NCBI RefSeq assembly: GCF_003254585.1
Contig: NZ_QJGZ01000040.1
Coordinates: 248,001 to 312,000 of the forward strand
Source: Flavobacterium sharifuzzamanii
GTDB lineage: Bacteria > Bacteroidota > Bacteroidia > Flavobacteriales > Flavobacteriaceae
Length of the DNA: 64,000 nucleotides
Direction of reading: 5' to 3'
Shown one piece after another: positions 19,801-26,994 of the stretch. Positions within the stretch are counted from its first letter, which is position 1. The number at the start of each line of letters is the position of its first letter. The translations under genes and the position numbers were made by a program. The notes under the pieces were generated by a model. That model was given only the letters and a program-made list of their open reading frames with translations, was not told the origin of the DNA and searched no databases.

Positions 19801-20143
19801 CAATTTGGCATCAGATCGTAACGTGGCAACTGGATATTACGAATCTGGGGCAAATCCGACCAATTCACCAATCTTGTCAACGCTTTTCTTAGAAAAATCA
19901 GATTTCATCCGATTAAACACAGCTCGTATTGGTTACAATTTTGACTTAAAAGGTTTAAACTGGATCAACGGATTAACACTTTATGTTACAGGTCAGAACT
20001 TAATTACGATTACAAATTATACAGGTTACGATCCGTTAATCAACAGCCCGAAATCTAACGGAGGAAACCAATCTATCGGTATCGATTATGCAAGTTATCC
20101 AACTTCTAGAACATTCAGTTTTGGAGCAACTTTAAAACTATAA
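16862..20143 (+). CDS. SusC/RagA TonB-linked outer membrane transporter with STN domain
   Basis: A 1093-residue TonB-dependent outer membrane protein. After a signal peptide (about 1-28) comes an STN (secretin/TonB N-terminal) domain (about 45-110), then a carboxypeptidase-D-like regulatory domain (about 122-200, VKGKVVDENKLPIPGATI). A plug domain follows, with VDNLMQGKVAGV, IRGVGSI and FVVDGVPL, then a beta-barrel of about 750 residues ending in FSFGATLKL. The STN domain marks it as a transducer that signals to the FecR protein. It pairs with the SusD protein encoded 5 bases downstream to import oligomers. The substrate is not evident: no glycoside hydrolase is in the operon, and the nearest enzymes are a phosphoesterase, a phospholipase and, 5 kb upstream, the GH18. 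Confidence 0.93.
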   Translation: MYFKPSYLNLKSFVFLVLALLAFQSGYSKTLLKESKVANKIEKATLVSIFSKLTQQTDYKFSYGQAVIADNTAYTVNYSNESITAILNDLSKKANFNYNINGKLVLIQKTAVPKAVNSKAVDRIKVKGKVVDENKLPIPGATITETSSSNSTVTNFDGEFEITVGEGKTIDISYMGYKTKTVAVQTGFMTIQLDPNTAELSEVLVVGYGKQSKKDVTGAVTQLEAANFKQGVNVSVDNLMQGKVAGVRVVNTSGEPGAGVNVTIRGVGSIRSGSTPLFVVDGVPLSNDDVSPSGSNVGFGTSSAKNPLNFLNTSDIESITVLKDASASAIYGARGSNGVVLVTTKKGSKGEGTLTFDTYTGVATVANKLDVLSAGEYRNAIKDKAFDHGGNTDWQDVIYRTAITTNNSLSFSKQTDSGNYYASIAQMDQEGVVRNSNFKRLSGRINAAESFLDNKRLKVKMNLTASETKDDGVPTSDDGGSNGQLIVHTLMANPTRSVFDANGNYTNFNMNAHYNPAYLLSIYQDQTRTLRVLGNLEASLRIIDGLEYKLNIGVDRSMAERNTTIFPNLTDLNPKGKYVQNNLDSKNSLVEHYLTYNLNLNKHKIEALGGFSYQKFERSGTSFSIDGISNQGEGVPPSINPGFKGTQSGTTGYAQENELQSYFGRLNYSFDNRYLLTASMRGDGSTRFGKNNKYGYFPSFALGWNIANESFFKDSSTLNNLKLRASWGQTGNQEVENKITQASYSLSGADGYYLYDDLNLVNGVSVNRTPNPDLKWEVVTQYNVGLDFNLWNDKLYGTLDYFNKTTTDAILNVPSQALSPTTTIWTNIDGKIINKGIEFMLGSKIVDTKDFSWNIDMNGATLHNKIEDLPVSEILTGTISGPGQSGVNANIYKSGYAAGSFYLLQHIGFDANGANIFKDQNGDGKIDNSDRIIIEGALPTFYYGFNSDMRYKNFTFSFSIIGQTGGYLLNNTGLNALNINNLASDRNVATGYYESGANPTNSPILSTLFLEKSDFIRLNTARIGYNFDLKGLNWINGLTLYVTGQNLITITNYTGYDPLINSPKSNGGNQSIGIDYASYPTSRTFSFGATLKL

Positions 20144-20148
20144 TTATT

Positions 20149-21918
20149 ATGAAGACAAATACAATTTTTAATATAAAAACATTAGCAATATTTTCTTTTA
20201 TATGGCTTTTTGCAAGCTGTACCAACCTAGATGAAGTTGTTTTGGATGAGGTTTTAGGAGAAGATGCTTCAAACCCAGCTGGAGCTCTTGCGGCTGCTTA
20301 CGACCGTTTAGGAGACGGAACGTTTGTAGATCATGGAGGAATTTTTTCTTTGCAGGAATACACGACAGACGAAGCAATTTTGCCAACTCGAGGAAGTGAT
20401 TGGGGAGATGGTGGAAAATGGCGAGATATGCATGAGTTTACTTGGAAGTCTGATAATGCTGTTGTAGTGGATAACTGGAACAAATTGACAAACGGAATTA
20501 CGCGTTCGTTAACCGCAATTCAGTCAGTAGAAGAAAGTTCAATTCCGGAGAAGAAATTGTTTTTAGCGGAAGCGAAAGGACTTTTAGCGTATTATTTATA
20601 TACGACATTAGATTTGTACGGACAAGCGCCTTACAGAGATCCAATGAACCCAAATGCGCCTTTGCAGATTTTAAAAGCCGATACGCAAATCGATCAATTA
20701 ATTAAAGATGTTGAAGCTTTAGTGCCAGATTTAGCAGAAATGGGAACGCAGCAAACACACCACGGAAGATTTACAAAAGAAGCTGCTTATGGATTCTTAG
20801 CGCAGATGTACCTGAATCGTGCCGTTTTTAAAGATCGTTTTAATGCATCTTCAAGCTTTAATTTTACTGAAGCCGCTGCAACGGGTACAGGAACAGATAT
20901 GGATCGTGTAATTTATTATACTTCATTATTGATTGATTCTGGAAAATATTCTTTAGAAAGTGATTATTTCAAAAACTTCGCGAGAGACAATGATAAAGGA
21001 AAAGAGTTGATTTTTGCTATTTCTCAAAAGATAGATTATATCAGAAATGGATCAAACAGTTTTGCTTATGTATGTATGGAGCGTAACCAAAGAACTTCTG
21101 CAGCCAATAGAGGAACCAATGCAGCTTGCACAACTCCTGAGTTTTTTGCAACATGGGATGGAAATCATGATGACCCAAGATTTCAGCAAAAGTATCAGTA
21201 TTCTGACGGAACTTGGTTTAAAAACGACGGTACAGATGTAAGCGTTCCAGCAACAGATATTGTTCCGAAAAGCGCTAATTTGCCTTGGTTCCATTTTAAT
21301 AGAGGAATTGAATTTGGACCTCAATACGGACCAATCTTATTATCGTCTGGTTCATTAGAGATGGTTAACGGACGTATTAAAGTTTCTCCATTATATATGG
21401 AAAAAAGTACAACGACAAGAATGGATTTTACGCCTTCGTTAACTTTCAAAAATCCAGCTCAGGCTGTTTTTGCTCAGAACGAAATTAATCAGGGAGCACG
21501 TATTTTTAAATATGAATTTGATCCAGAAGGAGGAAACGGAAACAGTAATGTTGATATTCCATTATTCCGTTTAGGAGGAATTTACACGATGAGAGCTGAG
21601 GCGTATTTCAGAAAAGGAAATACAGCTCAAGCTATGGAAGACTTGAACAAATTGCGTACAAGCAGAAAAAGAGAATCGTTGTACGGAAGTGCGCCTGGTA
21701 AAGCTTTGACAGCAATTGATCAGACTGTTTTATATAACGAAATTGGTTTTGAATTGTATTGGGAATTATACAGAAGACCGCAAATGATTCGTTTCGGGAA
21801 ATTTGATCTTCCTGGAACAGCAAAAGCAGCTTCACAGCCATACAGAAGAGTTTTCCCAATTCCACAGTCAACAATTGACGTAACTAAGGAATTCAAACAA
21901 AACCAAGGATACAATTAA
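20149..21918 (+). CDS. SusD/RagB outer membrane substrate-binding lipoprotein
   Basis: A 589-residue SusD-family protein. A lipoprotein signal ends at C24 (WLFASC). The N-terminal region includes GDGTFVDHGGIFSLQEYTTDEAI, and the C-terminal SusD domain contains PLFRLGGIYTMRAEAYFRKGNTAQAMEDLNKLR, RRPQMIRFGKF and the usual ending RVFPIPQSTIDVTKEFKQNQGY. It forms the lid over the SusC channel and binds the imported oligomer at the cell surface. It is translated directly after SusC and followed by a strong terminator, so the four-gene sigma/anti-sigma/SusC/SusD unit ends here. Confidence 0.93.
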   Translation: MKTNTIFNIKTLAIFSFIWLFASCTNLDEVVLDEVLGEDASNPAGALAAAYDRLGDGTFVDHGGIFSLQEYTTDEAILPTRGSDWGDGGKWRDMHEFTWKSDNAVVVDNWNKLTNGITRSLTAIQSVEESSIPEKKLFLAEAKGLLAYYLYTTLDLYGQAPYRDPMNPNAPLQILKADTQIDQLIKDVEALVPDLAEMGTQQTHHGRFTKEAAYGFLAQMYLNRAVFKDRFNASSSFNFTEAAATGTGTDMDRVIYYTSLLIDSGKYSLESDYFKNFARDNDKGKELIFAISQKIDYIRNGSNSFAYVCMERNQRTSAANRGTNAACTTPEFFATWDGNHDDPRFQQKYQYSDGTWFKNDGTDVSVPATDIVPKSANLPWFHFNRGIEFGPQYGPILLSSGSLEMVNGRIKVSPLYMEKSTTTRMDFTPSLTFKNPAQAVFAQNEINQGARIFKYEFDPEGGNGNSNVDIPLFRLGGIYTMRAEAYFRKGNTAQAMEDLNKLRTSRKRESLYGSAPGKALTAIDQTVLYNEIGFELYWELYRRPQMIRFGKFDLPGTAKAASQPYRRVFPIPQSTIDVTKEFKQNQGYN

Positions 21919-21952
21919 GTATTGTGTGTTAGTTTATTTTTTATTTTTTTTC

Positions 21953-21989
21953 AAAAAGCCTGTTTCGAGAAGAGACAGGCTTTTTTTTT
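21953..21989 (+). terminator. Rho-independent terminator after susD
   Basis: AAAAAGCCTGT (21953-21963) pairs with ACAGGCTTTTT within 21975-21989, ending in nine T residues. Confidence 0.88.
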
Positions 21990-21991
21990 GA

Positions 21992-22381
21992 GGTGCTAAG
22001 ATTATAAGGTTCTGAGGTGCTAAGGTTTATAGTTACAAAGTTACAAAGTTACAAAGTTGCAAAGTTGCAAAGTTGCAAAGTTGCAAAGTTGCAAAGTGAC
22101 AAAGTGACAAAGGTTTTTTTACATCATGATATTCCGTTTAGAATTGTAGAGATGCACCGCAGTGCATCTAACACAAAGTATTTCCGATTTGGTTTTCTTT
22201 ATGATTGTATAGCGTTAGACGCACTGAAGTACGTCTCTACGGAAAATCTTTGCTATTTAATTATACAATATTTAGAGAACAGAATTGTAGAGATGCACCG
22301 CAGTGCATCTAACGCAAAGTATGTAGGTTCAGTTATTAAAACCTTAGATCCTTAGTATCTCAGAACCTTAGAACCTTAAAA
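21992..22381. repeat. Composite inverted-repeat island
   Basis: Most of the 592-base gap after susD is one composite element. Its ends are imperfect complements: AAGGTTCTGAGGTGCTAAGG on the left (about 22006-22025) and CTCAGAACCTTAGAACCTT on the right (about 22360-22378). Inside are an 8-base tandem array and three copies of a REP-like unit. Copies 22141-22181 and 22282-22322 are direct and nearly identical, with core GATGCAC-CGCA-GTGCATC; a diverged copy at 22209-22240 is inverted. A reading frame runs across it, but its protein merely translates the repeats. Confidence 0.8.
22032..22111. repeat. Tandem array of ten 8-base units
   Basis: Three GTTACAAA, five GTTGCAAA and two GTGACAAA units lie in perfect register. 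Sub-variants are grouped in blocks, which points to expansion by slippage. The 8-base period is not a multiple of three, so copy-number change would shift any reading frame. Confidence 0.92.
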
Positions 22382-22432
22382 AAATATAATAAACGAATAG
22401 TTAAATGTAAGTGTTATCTGATTGATAATGAG

Positions 22433-22440
22433 TATCTTTG
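22433..22440 (+). promoter_or_regulatory. Minus-7 element of the SpoIIAA-like gene
   Basis: TATCTTTG matches TAnnTTTG, 70 bases before the start codon. No TTG lies at the ideal distance upstream, so only half the promoter is supported. Confidence 0.35.
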
Positions 22441-22510
22441 GGTTAGTGTTAAATATTGAAGAAATGTTCCAAATAAAACCTCATAAATTAACTAAAAAAG
22501 AATAAAAATC

Positions 22511-22879
22511 ATGATACATCAAATCGATACCACAGATAACATTGTTGCCTTTAGAGCATTGGCAGAAGTGACAAAAGAAGACTTTGTGACAGCAGTAGCT
22601 CCAGCCGTTGAGCATTTGGTTAAACAGACTAATGAAATTAATTTCTTATTGGTTTTAGATACCGACATTGAAAATTTTACGACAGGTGCTTGGTTGCAAG
22701 ATGCTCTTCTTGGTTTGAAAAATCTTGGAAAATGGAATAGAGCTGCTATTGTTACCGATACAGACGAAATCATTTCTTTCACAAATGGATTTAGCTATAT
22801 TGTTCCAGGTGAGTTTCGTGGTTATAAAAAAGTTGATTTTAATAAAGCATTAAATTGGGTCGAAGGAAATATAAACTAA
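22511..22879 (+). CDS. SpoIIAA-like (STAS/SEC14-type) small protein
   Basis: A 122-residue soluble protein matching the SpoIIAA-like family: an N-terminal strand MIHQIDTTDNIVAFRALAEVT, then EDFVTAVAPAVEHLVKQ, a central strand INFLLVLDTD, and RAAIVTDTDEI near residue 80. In this family the fold resembles STAS and lipid-binding CRAL-TRIO domains, but no member-wide function is established. It is a single gene bounded by a repeat island and a bidirectional terminator. The neighbouring small genes look like general stress genes, so a stress role is plausible but unproven. Confidence 0.75.
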   Translation: MIHQIDTTDNIVAFRALAEVTKEDFVTAVAPAVEHLVKQTNEINFLLVLDTDIENFTTGAWLQDALLGLKNLGKWNRAAIVTDTDEIISFTNGFSYIVPGEFRGYKKVDFNKALNWVEGNIN

Positions 22880-22891
22880 TGTGACCAAATG

Positions 22892-22928
22892 AAAAAGAGC
22901 GCTTATAATAAAATAAGCGCTCTTTTTT
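22892..22928. terminator. Bidirectional terminator
   Basis: AAAAAGAGCGCTTAT (22892-22906) and ATAAGCGCTCTTTTTT (22913-22928) form a 15-base stem with A-run and T-run on opposite sides. It serves the convergent genes at 22511-22879 and 22946-23218. Confidence 0.9.
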
Positions 22929-22945
22929 ATGATAGTTTATAAGGA

Positions 22946-23218
22946 TTAGTGATTGTATTCGATACCGCTGCTTGCCTGAGCATCAATTTTTTCTTTAGAT
23001 ATTTGACTGTATTTTTTATAGCAAGCCGATGCTAAAATTGGTAATGCAAGACTTCCTACAACAGCACTTGCTTTTTTATGTCCTGTTTTATTCAAAACTG
23101 CCGATGCTAAAAGAGCACCAACACCTGCAAATACCATTTGTTTTACTGACAGATTTAACGGTTTGCTTTCAGGTTTAATTCCGTGTAATAATGGGTCTAT
23201 AAAATTCAAATTCTCCAT
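22946..23218 (-). CDS. Small membrane-associated protein of unknown function
   Basis: A 90-residue protein I do not recognise. A polar N-terminal third is followed by a hydrophobic stretch (about 25-42, VKQMVFAGVGALLASAVL), a short basic turn (KTGHKKAS) and a second hydrophobic stretch (about 51-66, AVVGSLALPILASACY). It ends in a charged tail. A helical hairpin in the inner membrane is the simplest reading. It is the last gene of a leftward group of three small genes that may be cotranscribed (39 and 33 bases between them). Confidence 0.6.
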   Translation of the reverse strand: MENLNFIDPLLHGIKPESKPLNLSVKQMVFAGVGALLASAVLNKTGHKKASAVVGSLALPILASACYKKYSQISKEKIDAQASSGIEYNH

Positions 23219-23257
23219 AATGCCAATTAATTTTTAATTATACTTATTTGTTATTTC

Positions 23258-23656
23258 TTAATTTTTACCGTTTTCAGTGTCAGTTTCACTTTCAATCTTC
23301 TCAATTTCGACTTTTTCCTTTTTTATAGCTTGGCGCAATAGAGCAAAAAGACTTATATAAACATTTGCCATAAAGACCAGAGAAAACCCTGCCAAAATAT
23401 ATCCTCTCCAGTCATTTAACAAAAGTTTATAATCGCAGATAACCAGAAAGGCAATTGTAACATAATGACTGAAGCAATATTCACAAGTGAGAAGATAAAA
23501 GAACTTTCTTGACAGTATGTTTTTGTCATTTTTAGAATGCCTGACACACCATTCATGCGGTTCTCTAAAAATCTCTTCGTGTGTGACAGTCCAGCTAATA
23601 CAAGCAATTGGAATTGCTAATACAAAAAGCCAAACAATTTGAACTGCTATGTCCAT
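23258..23656 (-). CDS. Small multi-pass membrane protein with CxxC motif
   Basis: A 132-residue protein with an N-terminal membrane helix (about 2-24) and two further helices (about 65-80 and 85-108). Between the first and second is a conserved-looking LTCEYCFSHYVT segment whose two cysteines form a CxxC pair near residues 58-61. The tail is charged (KKEKVEIEKIESETDTE). This layout resembles small DUF1360-like membrane proteins, but the match is not certain and no function is known to me. It lies between two other small genes on the same strand. Confidence 0.6.
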   Translation of the reverse strand: MDIAVQIVWLFVLAIPIACISWTVTHEEIFREPHEWCVRHSKNDKNILSRKFFYLLTCEYCFSHYVTIAFLVICDYKLLLNDWRGYILAGFSLVFMANVYISLFALLRQAIKKEKVEIEKIESETDTENGKN

Positions 23657-23689
23657 AAATTAATAGATTACAATTTACGATAATTTTGG

Positions 23690-24208
23690 CTATTCTCTAG
23701 GATGATTTTCTGGATAATGTTCTGCGTCAAAATCATCCAACTCTTCATCCTTATCAAAATCCTCGTCTTTTTCTAGATCATTTTCGTAATCTAAATCAGG
23801 ATGATATTCATCGTTTAAATCGTCTTCTGTGCCATCGTTTGTAATGGCGTCATCTTCATTGATGATTCTTTCCTGATTCGGAATGTTTTCTGAACGAATA
23901 GTTTCATGAGGTTCAAAATCTCCTTTTGAATACGAGGGATCTTGAATAAATTCTTCCTGATACTGATACGGATCTTCATCTCGTGAATAATTGTCATTGT
24001 CAATCACCATATTTTGCTCATAATAATCAGGGTCGCTTTCGCCAAATTCTCTATTGTCATGTTTTTTCAAAACTTGTTTGAACTTATCCTCATTAGAATA
24101 TGTTCCGTCAACAAGAGTATTTTGTTCGATATAATCAGGATCAAACTGACCATATTCATGGTTGTGTTGCTTTTCCATAATACTTTTTTTTAGATTATTA
24201 CTTTTCAA
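23690..24208 (-). CDS. Acidic low-complexity protein with internal duplication
   Basis: A 172-residue, strongly acidic, probably unstructured protein with no signal peptide. Two copies of a motif of about 20 residues sit near the N-terminus: HEYGQFDPDYIEQNTLVD and REFGESDPDYYEQNMVID. The C-terminal third is mostly Asp and Glu. A second possible start, MEKQHNHEYG at residue 11 (24178), would remove only the first ten residues, and sequence context does not decide between them. The function is unknown to me. It is the first gene of the leftward trio and its promoter should lie in 24209-24517. Confidence 0.6.
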   Translation of the reverse strand: MKSNNLKKSIMEKQHNHEYGQFDPDYIEQNTLVDGTYSNEDKFKQVLKKHDNREFGESDPDYYEQNMVIDNDNYSRDEDPYQYQEEFIQDPSYSKGDFEPHETIRSENIPNQERIINEDDAITNDGTEDDLNDEYHPDLDYENDLEKDEDFDKDEELDDFDAEHYPENHPRE

Positions 24209-24517
24209 AATCGAACCTTCTTAAAGAAGACTAGTTAATTCTTTACAGTTTACTGTAATTGTCCTATCATAACTTTTATTAGTCAAGACATTTTGGCTTT
24301 TATACTATTTCTAGGCAGTGTACTATTTGACTGTAAAAAGCTCTATTTACAAATTTACCACATAATCTGAAAAAATTTTTTATAAAAAAATAAACTATAG
24401 TTGCATAATTAACAGTTACTTATAATATAATTATTGTAAGAAATTATGTAAGTTTACTATGTTGGAACAATCTACATTTGAAGTTGAAATTAATGTGTAA
24501 TTAAATTTAAAATCAAT
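24209..24517. other. Divergent intergenic region with palindrome
   Basis: This 309-base non-coding gap lies between the leftward small-gene group and the CinA-like gene. It contains the inverted repeat TTACAG-TTTA-CTGTAA at 24243-24258, a possible operator close to the leftward gene. No reading frame or RNA gene is evident. Confidence 0.4.
24473..24480 (+). promoter_or_regulatory. Minus-7 element of the CinA-like gene
   Basis: TACATTTG matches TAnnTTTG 37 bases before the start codon. No TTG lies at the standard upstream distance. Confidence 0.35.
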
Positions 24518-24991
24518 ATGGCATCAGATAAGGTAACCGCATGCTGTCAGGCTTTAATAGAAAAGAACTTAACAATATCATTTGCAGAAAGTGCTTCTGC
24601 TGGAAAAATGTGCTATGAGTTTTCGACAGTTCTTAATTCGGGAAGAATCCTCATAGGAGGAATAGTATGTTATCATACTTCTATGAAAGAAGATTTACTT
24701 CATATTCCGTGGGGAACTATTGAACAGTATAGTGCAGAATCTGCTGAGGTTACCAAGTTGATGGCACAAAATTTTTACCGCTATATTAATTCAGATATTT
24801 GTGTGGGTTTAACAGGACTGACTACACCAGGCGGAAGCGAAAGCGAGTCAAAACCTGTTGGGACTATTTTCATCCACATCATTTTTGGCGAAAAACAAAT
24901 TGCCAAGCGTTTTGAGTTTAAGGGAACTCCAGAAAAGATTATTAATCAAGCGATAGATGTTGTAGCCGATTTGGTTTTGAGGGAGATATAA
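24518..24991 (+). CDS. CinA C-terminal-type amidohydrolase
   Basis: A 157-residue stand-alone CinA C-terminal domain (PncC-like). Typical motifs are ISFAESASAGKMCYEFSTV near 20-40, GGIVCYHTSMKEDLLHI, SAESAEVTKLMA, and VGLTGLTTPGGSESESKPVGTIFI around 105-130. Family members deamidate nicotinamide mononucleotide in NAD salvage. Two differences deserve care: the usual ES(C/A)TGG segment reads ESASAGK here, and some stand-alone paralogues have no proven activity. The gene is monocistronic, ending at a bidirectional terminator. Confidence 0.8.
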   Translation: MASDKVTACCQALIEKNLTISFAESASAGKMCYEFSTVLNSGRILIGGIVCYHTSMKEDLLHIPWGTIEQYSAESAEVTKLMAQNFYRYINSDICVGLTGLTTPGGSESESKPVGTIFIHIIFGEKQIAKRFEFKGTPEKIINQAIDVVADLVLREI

Positions 24992-25013
24992 AAAACAGAT
25001 ATTTCAGAATAGG

Positions 25014-25049
25014 AAAATCCGTAAAGCAATTTCTTTACGGATTTTTTTT
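25014..25049. terminator. Bidirectional terminator
   Basis: AAAATCCGTAAAG (25014-25026) and CTTTACGGATTTTTTTT (25033-25049) form a long stem with A-run and T-run on its two sides, between the convergent CinA-like and DsbA-like genes. Confidence 0.9.
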
Positions 25050-25082
25050 GCATTTAAAGATTTGTAGTTCTAATTAAATTCT

Positions 25083-26069
25083 TTATTTTCTAATGTATAA
25101 AGAACCATTTTTAATCGTCTTTTTATCCAATTCTCCTTTACTGAATAATTCTTCTAGAATAATTTTTGTCTCAGTAACTGAAATATTATGAATAACAGCA
25201 TATTCCTTTGGAGCCAATGTTGGAAAAATCTCAAACAAATCTAACGGGTTTTTGTTTCTAATGATCTTCTTTTTTGCTTGTGGAAATAACGTTAATAAAG
25301 CATTTTCATAAGCAGCATAAGGTTTAGAGCCGTAAACAGTAAGCTGGTTATTATTGGCATCAGCTAAAAATAGAGTTGGAAATCCTCGTACACCAAGTGC
25401 TTTTCCTAGATTTAAATCTTCTTGAAAAAGCTTTTTGGCATCTCCATCATAATCTGTTTTTAGTTTTTGAACATCCAAACCAACAATTTTAGCAGCTTGG
25501 GCAATGTTTTCCCATTTGGCAATGTTTTTTTTGTTTAGATATAATTCTTCGCGAAGAACACGCATAAATTTCACGGCTTTTTCTTTACTCTGCATTTGTG
25601 CCGCTTTCATAGCAATGCATGACGGATAAGATGAATCTAACGGATCTTCCAGCCAAACATTTCCATCAATTGGCATTTCGTAATATAAACTAGCTTCGTC
25701 CCAATGATGAGCTACGTCTGAAGGTTTGCTTATTCCGCCACTGTTATAGCTCCAATCTGGCAATAGACCACCCATTCGATAATCAATTTCGAAATAATCG
25801 CCGTACTCTAGTTTTAATTTTCTAAGCTGAGGTTCAATTCCCCAGCAAGATGAACAAATGGGGTCGGTATAGTAAATTATTTTGACAGGTTTATTTTCTG
25901 TTGGAATAGCTGTTTTGGTATTTGATTTTTCGCCAACAGGCATTTCACACATTCCGCTTACAGGATCGCATAATAACGGATTTGTTTTTTCTTCACTCAT
26001 TTTAGAATTCGTTTGTGATTGGCAGCTTGCACTGCAAATCAAGATTAATAGTATCGACAGTATTTTCAT
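25083..26069 (-). CDS. DsbA-family thiol-disulfide lipoprotein
   Basis: A 328-residue protein with a thioredoxin-like fold of the DsbA/FrnE type. A short lipoprotein-style signal places the probable lipidated cysteine at C16 (ICSASC). The active site is CSSC at C72-C75 within DPICSSCWGIEP. The helical insertion follows, then the cis-proline segment GVRGFPTLFLAD near 225. A C-terminal domain (about 265-328) looks like a small winged helix and is not part of the minimal fold. A second cysteine pair, CDPVSGMC (C34, C41), lies in the linker. It probably works in periplasmic disulfide handling. It is divergent from the immunity-like cluster. Confidence 0.8.
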   Translation of the reverse strand: MKILSILLILICSASCQSQTNSKMSEEKTNPLLCDPVSGMCEMPVGEKSNTKTAIPTENKPVKIIYYTDPICSSCWGIEPQLRKLKLEYGDYFEIDYRMGGLLPDWSYNSGGISKPSDVAHHWDEASLYYEMPIDGNVWLEDPLDSSYPSCIAMKAAQMQSKEKAVKFMRVLREELYLNKKNIAKWENIAQAAKIVGLDVQKLKTDYDGDAKKLFQEDLNLGKALGVRGFPTLFLADANNNQLTVYGSKPYAAYENALLTLFPQAKKKIIRNKNPLDLFEIFPTLAPKEYAVIHNISVTETKIILEELFSKGELDKKTIKNGSLYIRK

Positions 26070-26281
26070 AATAGTTTTTAAAAGGTACTCTCGGATTTAT
26101 GAATTTATTGCAAAGTTGAGCCGAATATCATAGCGAGTCAATTAGTCAAAAAAACATGACTAGAAAAAACATTCTAGTTTTAAGAAATTGCTTTTCTGAA
26201 AAAGTGAGATTATCATTATAAAGTAATTGCAGGCTTGTAATTAATTGTTTATTTTTCACTTCCTAAAAATAGAAGCCTAAC

Positions 26282-26977
26282 ATGAATTATATTCAAAAAA
26301 TTAAACGCCTTTATAACCTATCTGAAAATGAAAACTACGGATTTTCAGAAAATCAGATTCTCGATCTTGAGACAAGATTAAATGTAAAACTTCCTTCAAA
26401 ACTCAAAGAATATTATTTGGAATTAGGGAAAGAGGAAAATCTTAATTACTGCTTTAACAGACTTTTGAAACCTGAAAATGAAATCGGATTCTCAGATGAT
26501 GATTTTTTGGTTTTTTATGAAGAAAATCAAAACGTAGCTTTTTGGGGAATTAAAAGGGAAGATCTATCACTAGATAATCCGCCAATATATGGCAATTACG
26601 ACACAATAGAAAAATCAGATTGGGAAATGGAAACCGAGACAACGGAGGACTTTTTTCTTTTGATGGCAGTTTTCAACGGTACTTTGGGCGGACTTCAATT
26701 TAACGGAAATTATTTAGGAGAAATTGATTCTGAAGTTGTAAAACTTGTTGAAGAAAACTATGCGCTTGTTCCAGAAATCAGCAGAGAAAATCAAAAGATA
26801 TATACAGCTGATTTTTATGATGTAATCAGTTTGTCTTTCGATCAAGAAAACAATTGTACAGCAGCTTTTATTGGATCAAGCGATCAGGAACTATTTGATG
26901 CCATTCTTGATCTTGTTGATATTGATTGGTCTTATCTGTCTTATGATGATGAAGAATATGATGAGGATCATGAATAA
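26282..26977 (+). CDS. SMI1/KNR4 (SUKH) family protein
   Basis: A 231-residue soluble protein with the SUKH hallmark near the N-terminus: GFSENQILDLETRLNVKLPSK followed by LKEYYLELG. A middle part has FLVFYEENQNVAFWGIKRED, and an acidic C-terminus ends DDEEYDEDHE. SUKH proteins are a major class of immunity proteins against contact-dependent and polymorphic toxins, although many have no proven partner. It is the first of four co-directional genes separated by only 17, 25 and 9 bases. No toxin gene is adjacent. Confidence 0.75.
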   Translation: MNYIQKIKRLYNLSENENYGFSENQILDLETRLNVKLPSKLKEYYLELGKEENLNYCFNRLLKPENEIGFSDDDFLVFYEENQNVAFWGIKREDLSLDNPPIYGNYDTIEKSDWEMETETTEDFFLLMAVFNGTLGGLQFNGNYLGEIDSEVVKLVEENYALVPEISRENQKIYTADFYDVISLSFDQENNCTAAFIGSSDQELFDAILDLVDIDWSYLSYDDEEYDEDHE

Positions 26978-26994
26978 TTAAAAAACAGAAAGTA

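Noticed and set aside
22017..22355. Open frame of 112 codons in the repeat island
   Set aside because: Its protein only translates the 8-base array and the REP-like copies (repeating KLQSCKVAKLQS and RIVEMHRSASN); there is no promoter or family match.
21992..22381. Possible CRISPR array
   Set aside because: Repeat units are 8 bases in direct tandem without spacers, plus REP-like palindromes; there is no repeat-spacer pattern and no cas gene.
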